Positions 53,514-62,095 of a stretch of DNA of 64,000 bases are shown in pieces. Source of the DNA: Caldilineaceae bacterium (GTDB lineage: Bacteria; Chloroflexota; Anaerolineae; Caldilineales; Caldilineaceae); the NCBI GenBank assembly GCA_020846635.1, contig JADLDO010000028.1, positions 372,001 to 436,000 on the forward strand. Reading direction: 5' to 3'. Positions within the stretch are counted from its first letter, which is position 1, and each line of letters opens with the position of its first letter. The notes under the pieces are model-generated. The model saw only the letters and a list, made by a program, of their open reading frames with translations. It did not search any database and was not told the origin of the DNA. A program made the position numbers and the translations under genes.

Positions 53514-53536
53514 AAAAGGCTCCATAGAGCCTTTTT
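53514..53536 (+). terminator. Rho-independent terminator-like hairpin in the kinase leader
   Basis: AAAAGGCTC and GAGCCTTTTT form a 9-bp stem with a 4-nt loop ending in five T, 40 bp before the histidine kinase ATG. It lies 115 bp after the hppA hairpin, in the leader of the kinase, so it could be an attenuator or, less likely, a second terminator for hppA. Confidence 0.55.
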
Positions 53537-53576
53537 GCGTTTGATTCCGAAAAGTCCTTTCACTAGGTGAAACGTT

Positions 53577-55778
53577 ATGCCGAATCGTGTACCTGTATCT
53601 GAGCAAGTCAAAGAAGACCCCACCGGCTTGAGCGGGGATAGCGAGAAGATGCTGACCAGCCTGAATGACCATTTTGTAGTTTTTGATCATAACTGGCGTT
53701 ATATCTATGTAAACGATGCGGCGGCAAGGGTACTGGGTCTGCCCAAAGAGCAGTTGATGGGCAATGTCATTTGGGAGCTTTTCCCCGAAGCGATTGGAAA
53801 TCAGTTCTATCAAGAGTTGCATCGCGCCCGCGATGAAGGCGAAGATATTGTCTCTGAACACTATTATCAGCCGTGGGATGCCTGGTTTGAGAATCGCATC
53901 TATGTGCTGCCCGACAGCATCTCGGTGTTGAGCATTGATATTACTGCGCGCAAGAAGGCTGTGACCCAGGAAAATACCGAACGCAAAGAGGTAGAGGAAC
54001 GGCTGCAAGTCATCCATCAAGTGAGCGAGGCCGTCAATCGTGCTGAGGAGGTTGAACAGATTTATGAACTGGCGCTGTCGGGTCTTGAGCGTGTCTTTCA
54101 TGTGAGTCGCGCCTCGATCATGCTTGCAGACCAGCAAGGCGTCATGCATTTCCAAGCCTGGCGCGGCCTTTCTTCGACCTATCGTGAGCGCGCTGATGGG
54201 CAGTCGCCCCGCTCGATTGATGAAGCAAATCCCCTACCAGTTTTGATCTCGGATGTGTCTAAGGCCGACTTGGGTGACCAAAAACAAGCGATCCTGGATG
54301 AAGGCATCCAGGCGATGGGCTTTATCCCGCTGGTTGAACAAAAGCGGCTTTTGGGGAAATTCATGCTCTACTACAGCCAGCCTCATGAATTTTCAGAGGC
54401 AGAAGTGCAGTGGGCGCAAACCATTGCCCGTCATGTCGCCCATGCCCTGCAACGCAAGCAAGAAGAAGTGAGATTGCAGACCTATACGCAGACGCTCGAA
54501 GCGCTCAACCATGTGCAACTTTCCCTGGCCGCGGAACTTGACTTGGAAAAACTCTTGCAGATGGTTACGGATGTTTCGACCAAATTGAGTGGCGCCCAGT
54601 TTGGGGCATTCTTCTATAATCTGACGGAGGAGGGCGCGAACGCCTATACGCTCTATGCGCTTGCGGGTACACCCCACGAAGACTTTGCAGACTTTCACAT
54701 GCCCAGGGCCACCGCTCTCTTTGCCCCCACTTTCAGGGGGGAAGGAGTCGTCCGTTTGGCTGATGTGACAAAAGATCCCCGTTATGGAAAAAATGCCCCT
54801 TATTTTGGTTTGCCGCCGGATCACCTGCCCATCCGCAGCTATCTTGCCGTCCCTGTCGTCTCGCGTGAGGATGAGGTCATTGGGGGCCTTTTCTTTGGTC
54901 ACAGCCATCCCGGTGTCTTTACAGAACAGGTTGAACAACTGGTGAGCGGCATTGCCAGCCAATCCGCTATCATGATTGAGAATGCGCGCCTCTATGCCCA
55001 GCTCAAAGAGCGCGAGGTTGCCCTGCGCGAGCTTAACGCAACATTGGAGCAGCGGGTCGAGAAGCGCACAGCAGAGTTGCAGCGCAGCAACCATGAGCTT
55101 GACCAATTCGCCTATGTCGCCTCGCATGACCTGAAGGCCCCCCTGCGTGCGATTCATCATCTGGCCTCTTGGATTGCACAGGATGCCAATGAGTTTCTAC
55201 CTGGCCCTTCGCAGGAGCATTTAAGCAAACTTCTGGGACGTGTCCGGCGCATGGAAACCCTGCTCGACGATATGCTTGCCTACTCGCGGGCGAGTCGCCA
55301 GCGCCATCCGGCTGAGGAGGTGGCTGTGGCAGAGTTGGTTGCCGATGTGATCGAGATGATCGCACCCCCTCACGGCTTTACTGTGCGCATTTTGGGCAAA
55401 CTGCCGGTCATCTGGGCGGAGCGCAGCCCTCTGGAAACCGTCTTTCGCAATCTGATCGGCAACGCTATCAAGCATCACCATCGCCCCGCAGAAGGAAACG
55501 TGGAGATTCGCGCGCAAGAACAGGAACATTTTGTAGAGTTTACAGTCAAAGACGATGGCCCAGGGATCGATCCCGGCTTTCACCAGCGGATTTTTGAGAT
55601 GTTCCAGACATTGCAACCGCGTGATCTCGTTGAGGGCAGCGGTGTGGGTCTAGCCATCGTGAAAAAATCGATTGAAAGCCGCGGGGGAACCGTCCAAGTC
55701 GAATCCAGCCGCGGCGAGGGCGCTCTCTTCCGCTTTACCTGGCCCAAGCGGGCTGCTTCACAGATGGAGGAGAAATAA
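53577..55778 (+). CDS. Soluble sensor histidine kinase, PAS-GAF-GAF-HisKA-HATPase
   Basis: 733 residues without a membrane segment. Residues 20-130: a PAS domain (LTSLNDHFVVFDHNWRYIYVNDAAARVLG). Residues about 150-290 and 310-470: two GAF domains (RVFHVSRASIMLADQQGVMHFQAW; GAQFGAFFYNLTEEG ... DVTKDPRYGKNAPYFGLPPDHLPIRSYLAVPV). Then a coiled coil, a HisKA domain with the His in YVASHDLKAPLRAIHH, and the ATPase domain (NLIGNAIKHHHR, DDGPGI, GSGVGLAIVKK). HDLKAPL is the phytochrome-type kinase signature. The GAF domains could bind a chromophore, heme or nucleotide; no chromophore cysteine was seen. No receiver or response regulator is adjacent. Confidence 0.9.
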   Translation: MPNRVPVSEQVKEDPTGLSGDSEKMLTSLNDHFVVFDHNWRYIYVNDAAARVLGLPKEQLMGNVIWELFPEAIGNQFYQELHRARDEGEDIVSEHYYQPWDAWFENRIYVLPDSISVLSIDITARKKAVTQENTERKEVEERLQVIHQVSEAVNRAEEVEQIYELALSGLERVFHVSRASIMLADQQGVMHFQAWRGLSSTYRERADGQSPRSIDEANPLPVLISDVSKADLGDQKQAILDEGIQAMGFIPLVEQKRLLGKFMLYYSQPHEFSEAEVQWAQTIARHVAHALQRKQEEVRLQTYTQTLEALNHVQLSLAAELDLEKLLQMVTDVSTKLSGAQFGAFFYNLTEEGANAYTLYALAGTPHEDFADFHMPRATALFAPTFRGEGVVRLADVTKDPRYGKNAPYFGLPPDHLPIRSYLAVPVVSREDEVIGGLFFGHSHPGVFTEQVEQLVSGIASQSAIMIENARLYAQLKEREVALRELNATLEQRVEKRTAELQRSNHELDQFAYVASHDLKAPLRAIHHLASWIAQDANEFLPGPSQEHLSKLLGRVRRMETLLDDMLAYSRASRQRHPAEEVAVAELVADVIEMIAPPHGFTVRILGKLPVIWAERSPLETVFRNLIGNAIKHHHRPAEGNVEIRAQEQEHFVEFTVKDDGPGIDPGFHQRIFEMFQTLQPRDLVEGSGVGLAIVKKSIESRGGTVQVESSRGEGALFRFTWPKRAASQMEEK

Positions 55779-55952
55779 GCCAAAGAAAGGTTCACGCTTC
55801 AAGCTCTCCGCTACACGTCTGTGTTCATCAAAGTGTGTTAATCAAAGCTTAACGCCAGCCGCGCGCGACAATTAACGCGCCTTTAAACACCCCCGCTTAT
55901 CCTCCTAGACGATTTGTTACGTAACTGCTCTAGCTGGAAGCGTGAGGATGAG

Positions 55953-56882
55953 ATGGCTCGTTATGCGTTGCGCCGCCTTTTGCGCGGGCTTATCACGATG
56001 TGGCTGGTGGTAACAGTGGTCTTTGTGGCACTGCGCCTATCCGGTGATCCGGCAAAGGCCATGCTCCCCGACGATGCGAGCCAAGTGCAGATCGACGCTT
56101 TTAACCGCAAATATGGCTTGGATCAGCCCATCCTGGTTCAATATAGCTTCTATCTCCGTAACATCCTGAAGGGCGACTTTGGCGATTCGCTGCGCGAGCG
56201 CCGACCTGTAACAGAACTGGTTCACGCACGCATGGGCAACACCCTGCAATTGGGGCTTGCCGGTATTCTCATTGCCTTAGCCATCGGTCTGCCTGCGGGT
56301 ATCCTCGCCGCCATCTATCACAACCGCCTCTGGGATCGTCTCCTGACGGCTGGCGCGTTTCTGGGCCAGTCGCTGCCCAACTTCTTTCTTGGCATTCTTC
56401 TCATTCTGCTCTTTAGCCTGCAGCTGCGTTGGCTGCCGAGTTCCGGCACAGGGAGCTGGCAGCATTTGATGTTGCCTGCCTTTACCCTCTCCACCGGGCT
56501 GTTGTCCAGCATGGCGCGCATGACCCGCTCGTCTCTGCTAGAGGTCATGCGTCAAGAGTATGTACGCACAGCGCGCGCCAAAGGCTTTAGCAATCGTCAA
56601 GTCATCGTGCGCCACTGCCTGCGGAACGCGGCAATTCCGGTGCTTACCCTCTTTGGCCTTTCAATCGGGACACTCATCGGCGGGGCTGCCATTACGGAAA
56701 CCATCTTTGCCTGGCCTGGAATTGGTCGCTTTGCCGTGAGCGCCATCTCCATGCGTGACTATCCACTCATCCAATATATTGTGCTGCTTGTTGCCGCTTC
56801 CGTGGTCTTTGCCAATTTTCTCGTCGATATGCTCTATGGCGTCATCGACCCGCGCATCCGCGACCAACGCGCCGGCGGTTAG
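55953..56882 (+). CDS. Peptide/opine-type ABC importer permease, DppB-like
   Basis: 309 residues, six helices. It opens MARYALRRLLRGLITMWLVVTVVFVALRLSGDPAKAMLP, with the DppB-like loop KYGLDQPILVQYSFYLRNILKGDFGDSL, and the EAA loop REYVRTARAKGFSNRQVIVRHCLRNAAIPVLT. It belongs to the oligopeptide/nickel/dipeptide class. ATG at 55953 has GAGG 5 bp upstream. It starts the operon and is followed by the DppC-like gene after 84 bp. No DppD/F ATPase is encoded nearby, so the ATPase must be supplied elsewhere. Confidence 0.9.
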   Translation: MARYALRRLLRGLITMWLVVTVVFVALRLSGDPAKAMLPDDASQVQIDAFNRKYGLDQPILVQYSFYLRNILKGDFGDSLRERRPVTELVHARMGNTLQLGLAGILIALAIGLPAGILAAIYHNRLWDRLLTAGAFLGQSLPNFFLGILLILLFSLQLRWLPSSGTGSWQHLMLPAFTLSTGLLSSMARMTRSSLLEVMRQEYVRTARAKGFSNRQVIVRHCLRNAAIPVLTLFGLSIGTLIGGAAITETIFAWPGIGRFAVSAISMRDYPLIQYIVLLVAASVVFANFLVDMLYGVIDPRIRDQRAGG

Positions 56883-56966
56883 CCAGCCGGCTGATGCACT
56901 GTCAGCCTGTTAATACCATTCCCTGAAGTGAAGGGATTCGACCTAGTTCCTGGAGAAAGGAGCGAA

Positions 56967-57923
56967 ATGAAAATGGCAACCGAAAAGCTCCAACTATCGC
57001 AACGCTTGCCCACACGGGCAGCCCCAAATACGGATCGTGCGCAACGCGCCGCAGCAGCGGGACTCGCCTTGAAATCCACGCCACGCCGCGCGCGTGCGAT
57101 CCCCTTGTCCATTTGGGCGAGTTTGATCGTGCTGGGAATCTTTGTCATCTGCGCGCTCTTTGCCGATTGGCTCGCCCCGCATGACCCCGTGGCGAACAAT
57201 TTGCGCGCCCGGCTGGCTGCGCCGTTGGGGATGCCCAATGCTCAACCGGGATTTCTGCTCGGAACGGATGCCCTGGGGCGTGATCTGCTCAGCCGTCTCA
57301 TCTACGGCGCGCGGGTTTCGTTGACCATCGGCTTTGTGGGCACGATTTTGGGGTTGATCATGGGCAGCCTGTCGGGCGTGCTGGCGGGCTATTTGGGCGG
57401 CTGGCTGGATGAAGCCATTATGTTTTTGGCCGATGCTTTGATCGCACTGCCCTTCCTGGTCATCGCGCTCACCACCGTTGCCATCTTCGGCAGCAATCTT
57501 ACGGTCTTGATGATGCTGGCTAGCTTTTCCGGCTGGGCCGGTTACACACGCCTGGCGCGCGGCCAGGTGTTGAGCGCAAGCCAACAGCAATATGTGCTGG
57601 CCGCGCGTTCGATTGGCGCATCGTCGCTGCGGCTGATGCTGCGCCATCTGCTGCCCAATATTGCCGCCCCGCTGGTCGTCATGGCAACGCTGGGCATGAC
57701 CTCCATCATTCTTTTGGAATCCTCGCTCTCCTTTCTCGGCTTGGGAATTCAGCCGCCAACACCGGCGTGGGGCGCGATGTTGGGGGAAGGGCGTGATTAT
57801 TTGCACACAAGTTGGTGGCTCGGTGTACTGCCGGGTGTCGCCATCATGCTGCTCACGATGGCGATTAGCCAGATTGGCGACTGGCTGCGCGATGTCCTCG
57901 ATCCCACGATGCGAAGCCTGTAA
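56967..57923 (+). CDS. Peptide/opine-type ABC importer permease, DppC-like
   Basis: 318 residues. The N-terminal 40 residues are charged and lack structure. Six helices follow, with the DppC-type block DALGRDLLSRLIYGARVSLTIGFVGTILGLIMG, the EAA loop QYVLAARSIGASSLRLMLRHLLPNIAAPLVVM and ESSLSFLGLGIQPPTPAWGAML. Two candidate ATGs (56967, 56973) follow AAGGAG; the first is given. Pairs with the upstream gene. Confidence 0.9.
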   Translation: MKMATEKLQLSQRLPTRAAPNTDRAQRAAAAGLALKSTPRRARAIPLSIWASLIVLGIFVICALFADWLAPHDPVANNLRARLAAPLGMPNAQPGFLLGTDALGRDLLSRLIYGARVSLTIGFVGTILGLIMGSLSGVLAGYLGGWLDEAIMFLADALIALPFLVIALTTVAIFGSNLTVLMMLASFSGWAGYTRLARGQVLSASQQQYVLAARSIGASSLRLMLRHLLPNIAAPLVVMATLGMTSIILLESSLSFLGLGIQPPTPAWGAMLGEGRDYLHTSWWLGVLPGVAIMLLTMAISQIGDWLRDVLDPTMRSL

Positions 57924-58016
57924 TTCAGTGTCTATCTATCTGACCCCCACCTGGTAGTGAAGTCTGATAGTGAACCGTACCATACAGTAGAACTAAACTT
58001 TTCAAGGAGAAAAAGG

Positions 58017-59627
58017 ATGTATAAGCAGGTCATTTTAGTTTTGCGCGGGCATTTTGTGCCTATGTTTCTACTGCTGGCAATAGCTCTTTCGGCTTGTGCT
58101 GCGCCCGCTGCGCCAGCCACCAGTGCCGCAGATTCCACAGGGGCCGACGCTGGCCCTGCTGCCGGAGAGAGCGCGGCCACGCGTGATGTGCTTTACGTCG
58201 GTGTACAAGGGCTGCCGGGCGCAATGGACCCGGCGGGCGAGTTGAGCAACGTCGGCACGCGCGTCACCTACAGCGTCTTTGATACGCTGATCCGGCGCGA
58301 TTTTCTCAACAACAATACGTTGGTGCCCTCGCTCGCCACTTCATGGGAGCGCACCAGCGACACCGTAATGCGCCTGCAACTGCGCGATGATGTGACCTTC
58401 CACAATGGCGACCCCTTCACTGCCGCCGATGTGAAATTCACCTTTGACCGTCTGAATGCGCCTGAATCTGAGTTGGTGGAAGCCGCCGGATATTTCGCCT
58501 CTTTCAAAGAGGTGCGCGTCATCGACGATTACACGGTGGAAATTGAGACGCATGGGCCCGATCCCCTGCTAGAGCAGCGCTTGGCTTCGTGGGGTTCGTG
58601 GATTGTGCCTCAAAAGTACATCGAGTCGGTGGGGGGCGATGCCGCCTTTGCTGCTGCCGCGGTTGGCACTGGCCCCTATAAGGTGGTGAGCATGGACCCC
58701 GACAATGAGTTGATCTTGGAGGTCTACGAGGGCTATTGGAGCGATCTGCCCCCTGTGAAGCAGGTGATCTTTCGTGTCATTCCAGAGCCTTCGACGCGTG
58801 TGACTGCGCTGCTCAACAACGAAGTTCAGATCATCACCAACATTCCTCCCGATCAAGTCCCCACGCTTGAAGACGCAGACAATGTCACGCTCAAGCAAAT
58901 TCCCCTCGCCAACATGCATGTCTTACGCTACAATACCAACCACCCTGTACTCAGCGATGTCCGCCTGCGCCAGGCCATGAACCTTGCCATTGATCGCCAG
59001 TTGCTAATCGATACGCTGTGGGGTGGCAAGGCAGTGGCGTTGCGCGGCCATCAGTTTGAAGAATATGGCGACCTTTACAACCCAGAGCGCCCCTTGACCC
59101 CCTATGATCCCGAACGCGCCCGCCAGTTGGTAGAAGAATCGGACTACGATGGCAGCGTGATTCAATATGCAACCGGGGCGAATTACTACACCAATGGGCT
59201 GCAAGCGGGTCAAGCCATTATCGAGATGTGGCGTGCGGTGGGCATTAACGCCGAAATTCGCCTCGTCCAGCCAGGTGAGAGCATTCCCGTCGAAGAAGGT
59301 ATGGTGGGCAACTGGTCGAATTCTTCAATTTTGGCCGACCCGGATGGCGCGCTGTGGCGAGGCTGGGGTGCCGATTCAGCCCGACAGCGCGACGAATGGC
59401 CCGCGCCCGCAAAGTTCAACGAGCTAGGCATCGAAGCACGCAGCACGCTCGACAAGGAAGTGCGCTTTAACAACTACCAACAAATGTTGGACATTTGGGA
59501 AGAGGAAGCCCCTGGCACAGTTCTCTATGTTCCTGTAGAGAATTACGCAGCCGCTAACGATGTGCAGTGGGAGCCTTACCCCTTCTACTACATGGACCTG
59601 CGCGCCTACAATCTCTCGTTTGAATAG
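58017..59627 (+). CDS. Peptide/opine-type solute-binding lipoprotein, family 5
   Basis: A lipobox signal (FLLLAIALSACAAP) anchors it. The mature protein of about 510 residues is a family 5 binding protein: DTLIRRDFLNNNTLVPSLATSWERTSDTVMRLQLRDDVTFHNGDPFTAADVKFTFDRL, then LRQAMNLAIDRQLLID and the C-terminal YVPVENYAAANDVQWEPY. ATG at 58017 has AAGGAG 7 bp upstream; a start at 57957 would add a non-signal extension. Ligands of this class vary from peptides to sugars and metals. A hairpin at 59648-59678 separates it from the phosphodiesterase gene, and could keep binding protein expression higher. Confidence 0.9.
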   Translation: MYKQVILVLRGHFVPMFLLLAIALSACAAPAAPATSAADSTGADAGPAAGESAATRDVLYVGVQGLPGAMDPAGELSNVGTRVTYSVFDTLIRRDFLNNNTLVPSLATSWERTSDTVMRLQLRDDVTFHNGDPFTAADVKFTFDRLNAPESELVEAAGYFASFKEVRVIDDYTVEIETHGPDPLLEQRLASWGSWIVPQKYIESVGGDAAFAAAAVGTGPYKVVSMDPDNELILEVYEGYWSDLPPVKQVIFRVIPEPSTRVTALLNNEVQIITNIPPDQVPTLEDADNVTLKQIPLANMHVLRYNTNHPVLSDVRLRQAMNLAIDRQLLIDTLWGGKAVALRGHQFEEYGDLYNPERPLTPYDPERARQLVEESDYDGSVIQYATGANYYTNGLQAGQAIIEMWRAVGINAEIRLVQPGESIPVEEGMVGNWSNSSILADPDGALWRGWGADSARQRDEWPAPAKFNELGIEARSTLDKEVRFNNYQQMLDIWEEEAPGTVLYVPVENYAAANDVQWEPYPFYYMDLRAYNLSFE

Positions 59628-59647
59628 CTGTAGGCGAACCGCTATGC

Positions 59648-59678
59648 GGCAGGTGGATGTCTATCCCATCCACCTGCC
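59648..59678 (+). terminator. Intercistronic hairpin after the binding-protein gene
   Basis: GGCAGGTGGATG and CATCCACCTGCC (12 bp) with a 7-nt loop lie 21 bp after the binding-protein stop, 22 bp before the next ATG. No T run. It parallels the hairpin at 5247-5282 after another binding-protein gene. Confidence 0.6.
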
Positions 59679-59699
59679 CTTGATGAAGGAAGAAATCTT

Positions 59700-61178
59700 A
59701 TGAGCAACGCACGACGTGTTTTGATCATCGGTGCCGATGGCCTGCGCCCAGACCTACTGGATCCGCTGCTGATGCCGAACGTGGCGGCGCTGGCCGCGGG
59801 GGGTGTGCACGGCCTCGACCACCACGCGGTCTACCCGACCCATACGCGGGTGAACATTAGCGCACTGGCGACGGGGACGATGCCGGGGCAGCATGGCATT
59901 GTTGCCAACACCATGCTTGTGCCCAACGCCACCGAAGATCACATCATTGACACGGGCAGCTACCAGCACATCAACGCGCTGGAGGAAGCCAGCGGCGGGT
60001 ATGCGCTTTTGGTTCCCAGCCTCGGCGACCTGCTCGCCGAACGCAACGAGCGCGTGGCTGTTGCCGGAACCAGCAGCAGCGGCGCTTCCATGCTCTGGAC
60101 GCATCGTCACCTGGGGCGCATGGTCAACGTCTACAGCACCTATGGCATCGCCGATCTCTATGACCTGCGCGATAAATTGGGCGAGCCACCCGCCAAAGAA
60201 CAGGGCGCGCCGCAACTGTCGGGGCAAGGCTACGCAACCGCGGCTGTGACCCAACTCTTTCTGAGCGACCCGCGCAACCGTGTTGTGGTGCTCTGGATGA
60301 ATGAGCCGGACACCAGCTTCCACTATGCGGGGCTAGGCTCTCCCGAATCTATCGAGGCGCTGCGTAAGGTGGATCAGTGCGTGGGCGAAATCGTCGCTGC
60401 CCTGGAAGCACAAGGGCTGCGTGAACAGTTTGACATCTTCTTTATCTCGGATCATGGTCACTCTACCGTAGAGGCGCACAATACGCTGCGTGAGTATCTG
60501 ATGCAGGCGCAAAAGGAGATTGGCCGCGCCTTGCCGCCGCTGGCGACCGCAAGCGATTATATCTATGCTCGTCCCGGCACAAGCGAACCCACTGCCGCGG
60601 AGTTGGCTCCCCTGGTCGAGTGGTTGAACCAGCAGCCCTGGGCAGGGGTTGTGTTGGGTGGCACAGCGGAATTAGCCGTACTGCCGGGCGTGCTGCCGCT
60701 GGCGGCGCTCTGGAAGGGACATCTCAACGCGCGCCGCCCGCTGCTTGCTGTCTCACCCCGCTGGCATGACAACCCCAACGAACATGGGGTGCCGGGTAGT
60801 GTCATGTCCTTAACCACGCAATCTGCATTGCGCTCGTCGCATGGTTCGCTCTCCCCCTTTGACCTTCATGCCACCTTGATTGCCAATGGCCCCAGCTTCC
60901 GCAGAGGCGTGCAGTCCACCTGGCCGACAGGCGCAGTAGATCTGCTCCCTACGATTTTGACGCTGCTAGATCTGCCGCTGCCCGCGCATTTGGATGGACG
61001 TGTACTCTGGGAACTCTTTGCCAAACCCGTCGGCGAGGTTGGCCCTAGCCACGATGAGGTTCTCCGCGCAGCGCATGGCGATGGCGGTCAAGTACTCCTG
61101 CACAGGGTCGGCCCCAGCCTCTACGTCCACGGCGCGCTCCAGCCAGAAAGCGCCTTTGAACTCGCCGCCGCGAGGTAG
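59700..61178 (+). CDS. Alkaline phosphatase-superfamily (type I phosphodiesterase/pyrophosphatase) enzyme
   Basis: 492 residues. The metal-site motifs are in order: IIGADGLRPD (first metal Asp), a nucleophile region HAVYPTHTRVNISALATGTMPGQHGI (Thr), VLWMNEPDTSFHYAG, DIFFISDHGHS and, late, SSHGSLSPFDLHATLIANGPSF. It hydrolyses phosphate mono- or diesters, or pyrophosphates, using two zinc ions. No signal peptide is seen, so it should act in the cytoplasm. It is the last gene of the importer operon and may cleave the imported compound, e.g. a phosphodiester. A family A palindrome follows as a terminator. Confidence 0.8.
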   Translation: MSNARRVLIIGADGLRPDLLDPLLMPNVAALAAGGVHGLDHHAVYPTHTRVNISALATGTMPGQHGIVANTMLVPNATEDHIIDTGSYQHINALEEASGGYALLVPSLGDLLAERNERVAVAGTSSSGASMLWTHRHLGRMVNVYSTYGIADLYDLRDKLGEPPAKEQGAPQLSGQGYATAAVTQLFLSDPRNRVVVLWMNEPDTSFHYAGLGSPESIEALRKVDQCVGEIVAALEAQGLREQFDIFFISDHGHSTVEAHNTLREYLMQAQKEIGRALPPLATASDYIYARPGTSEPTAAELAPLVEWLNQQPWAGVVLGGTAELAVLPGVLPLAALWKGHLNARRPLLAVSPRWHDNPNEHGVPGSVMSLTTQSALRSSHGSLSPFDLHATLIANGPSFRRGVQSTWPTGAVDLLPTILTLLDLPLPAHLDGRVLWELFAKPVGEVGPSHDEVLRAAHGDGGQVLLHRVGPSLYVHGALQPESAFELAAAR

Positions 61179-61187
61179 TACTCCACC

Positions 61188-61230
61188 CCTTCTCGGAAGC
61201 GGGGAGCCCTCTGGGCCGCTTCCGAGAAGG
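61188..61230. repeat. Dispersed palindrome family A, copy 6, terminator-like
   Basis: Arms CCTTCTCGGAAGC and GCTTCCGAGAAGG pair perfectly, and TTTTCTC follows. The inner GGGGAGCCCTCTGGGCC is the reverse complement of the inner segment in copies 2 and 3. It lies 10 bp after the phosphodiesterase stop. Confidence 0.8.
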
Positions 61231-61268
61231 TTTTCTCATTTATCTCAACGCATCATTCTTCTATCCCA

Positions 61269-61826
61269 TTACGCTACTACTTCCTGCTCTCCCCTACGCC
61301 CCACAGTGGCAAAGCCTATGGCAAGCCCCAGAAGAATCGCCACAGCCAGCGTGATCAACGACCCGGTCAACGCTGGCTTCACGCTCATCAAAAAGACAAT
61401 GCCCAACGCAATGGCTACCCGCACCTGGAGAGAAACCCAGAGCATAGGATGGTGCAGCAAGCGGTACAGGTCAGAGGAACTCGGGCCGTTCTCTGTGGCG
61501 ATGCTCTTTTTGATAGCTGCCATGCGCGGCCCCGTGAGGATGCCAGCGAGCGCGCCCATGAGCACAATCGCGCCCACTGCGACCGTGACCCACATCACGC
61601 CGCCCCACGCCACCGCGGTCATATAAAAGCCAGGGATCAGGATCAGCAAGAACGAAATGCCCGCCAACCAACGTCCCCCCGCAGCGTTTTTGAACCACTC
61701 ATCCACCTGCTCGGCAGTTGTGAGCCGTTGGAGCTGCTGTAGGCTGACCCACTCCAGCGCCAGCGAGACAAAGACGCCCAAAGCGCCCACAATATGCAAG
61801 AACAAAGCAATCGAATAACTCTCCAT
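61269..61826 (-). CDS. Four- or five-helix membrane protein, DUF2269-like
   Basis: 185 residues. The first helix SYSIALFLHIVGALGVFVSLALEWVSLQQL resembles the DUF2269 or CopD-like pattern with a conserved helix-embedded His, then WLAGISFLLILIPGFYMTAVAWGGVMWVTVAVGAIVLM, and a third pair near the C-terminus. No function is known. AGGAGGAAACG lies before the ATG. It stands alone between palindromes, convergent with the phosphodiesterase gene. Confidence 0.6.
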   Translation of the reverse strand: MESYSIALFLHIVGALGVFVSLALEWVSLQQLQRLTTAEQVDEWFKNAAGGRWLAGISFLLILIPGFYMTAVAWGGVMWVTVAVGAIVLMGALAGILTGPRMAAIKKSIATENGPSSSDLYRLLHHPMLWVSLQVRVAIALGIVFLMSVKPALTGSLITLAVAILLGLAIGFATVGRRGEQEVVA

Positions 61827-62020
61827 CGTTTCCTCCTATGGTGATCAACATTTTGTAGGGGGATTCCCGTGGGTATCTCTGCGCGCTTCCTACCGCGCTT
61901 GGCAGACGCACTCGGCGTTGCCTCTCGAATGTAGTCGGGAGTTGTGAAGGGATTGTGAAGAAACCACGCACAGGTTGTGATGATAGAGGGAAAGGAGGGG
62001 TGGTATATGTACATACAGAA

Positions 62021-62065
62021 CCCTTCCCGGAAGCGGGGAGCCCTCTGGGTCGCTTCCGGGAAGGG
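62021..62065. repeat. Dispersed palindrome family A, copy 7
   Basis: Arms CCCTTCCCGGAAGCG (62021-62035) and CGCTTCCGGGAAGGG (62051-62065) pair perfectly. Inner GGGAGCCCTCTGGGT matches copy 6. It lies 31 bp beyond the odhB stop and probably terminates the odh transcript. Confidence 0.8.
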
Positions 62066-62095
62066 TGTCAATCATCAAGGGGTATAGTCACTAGG

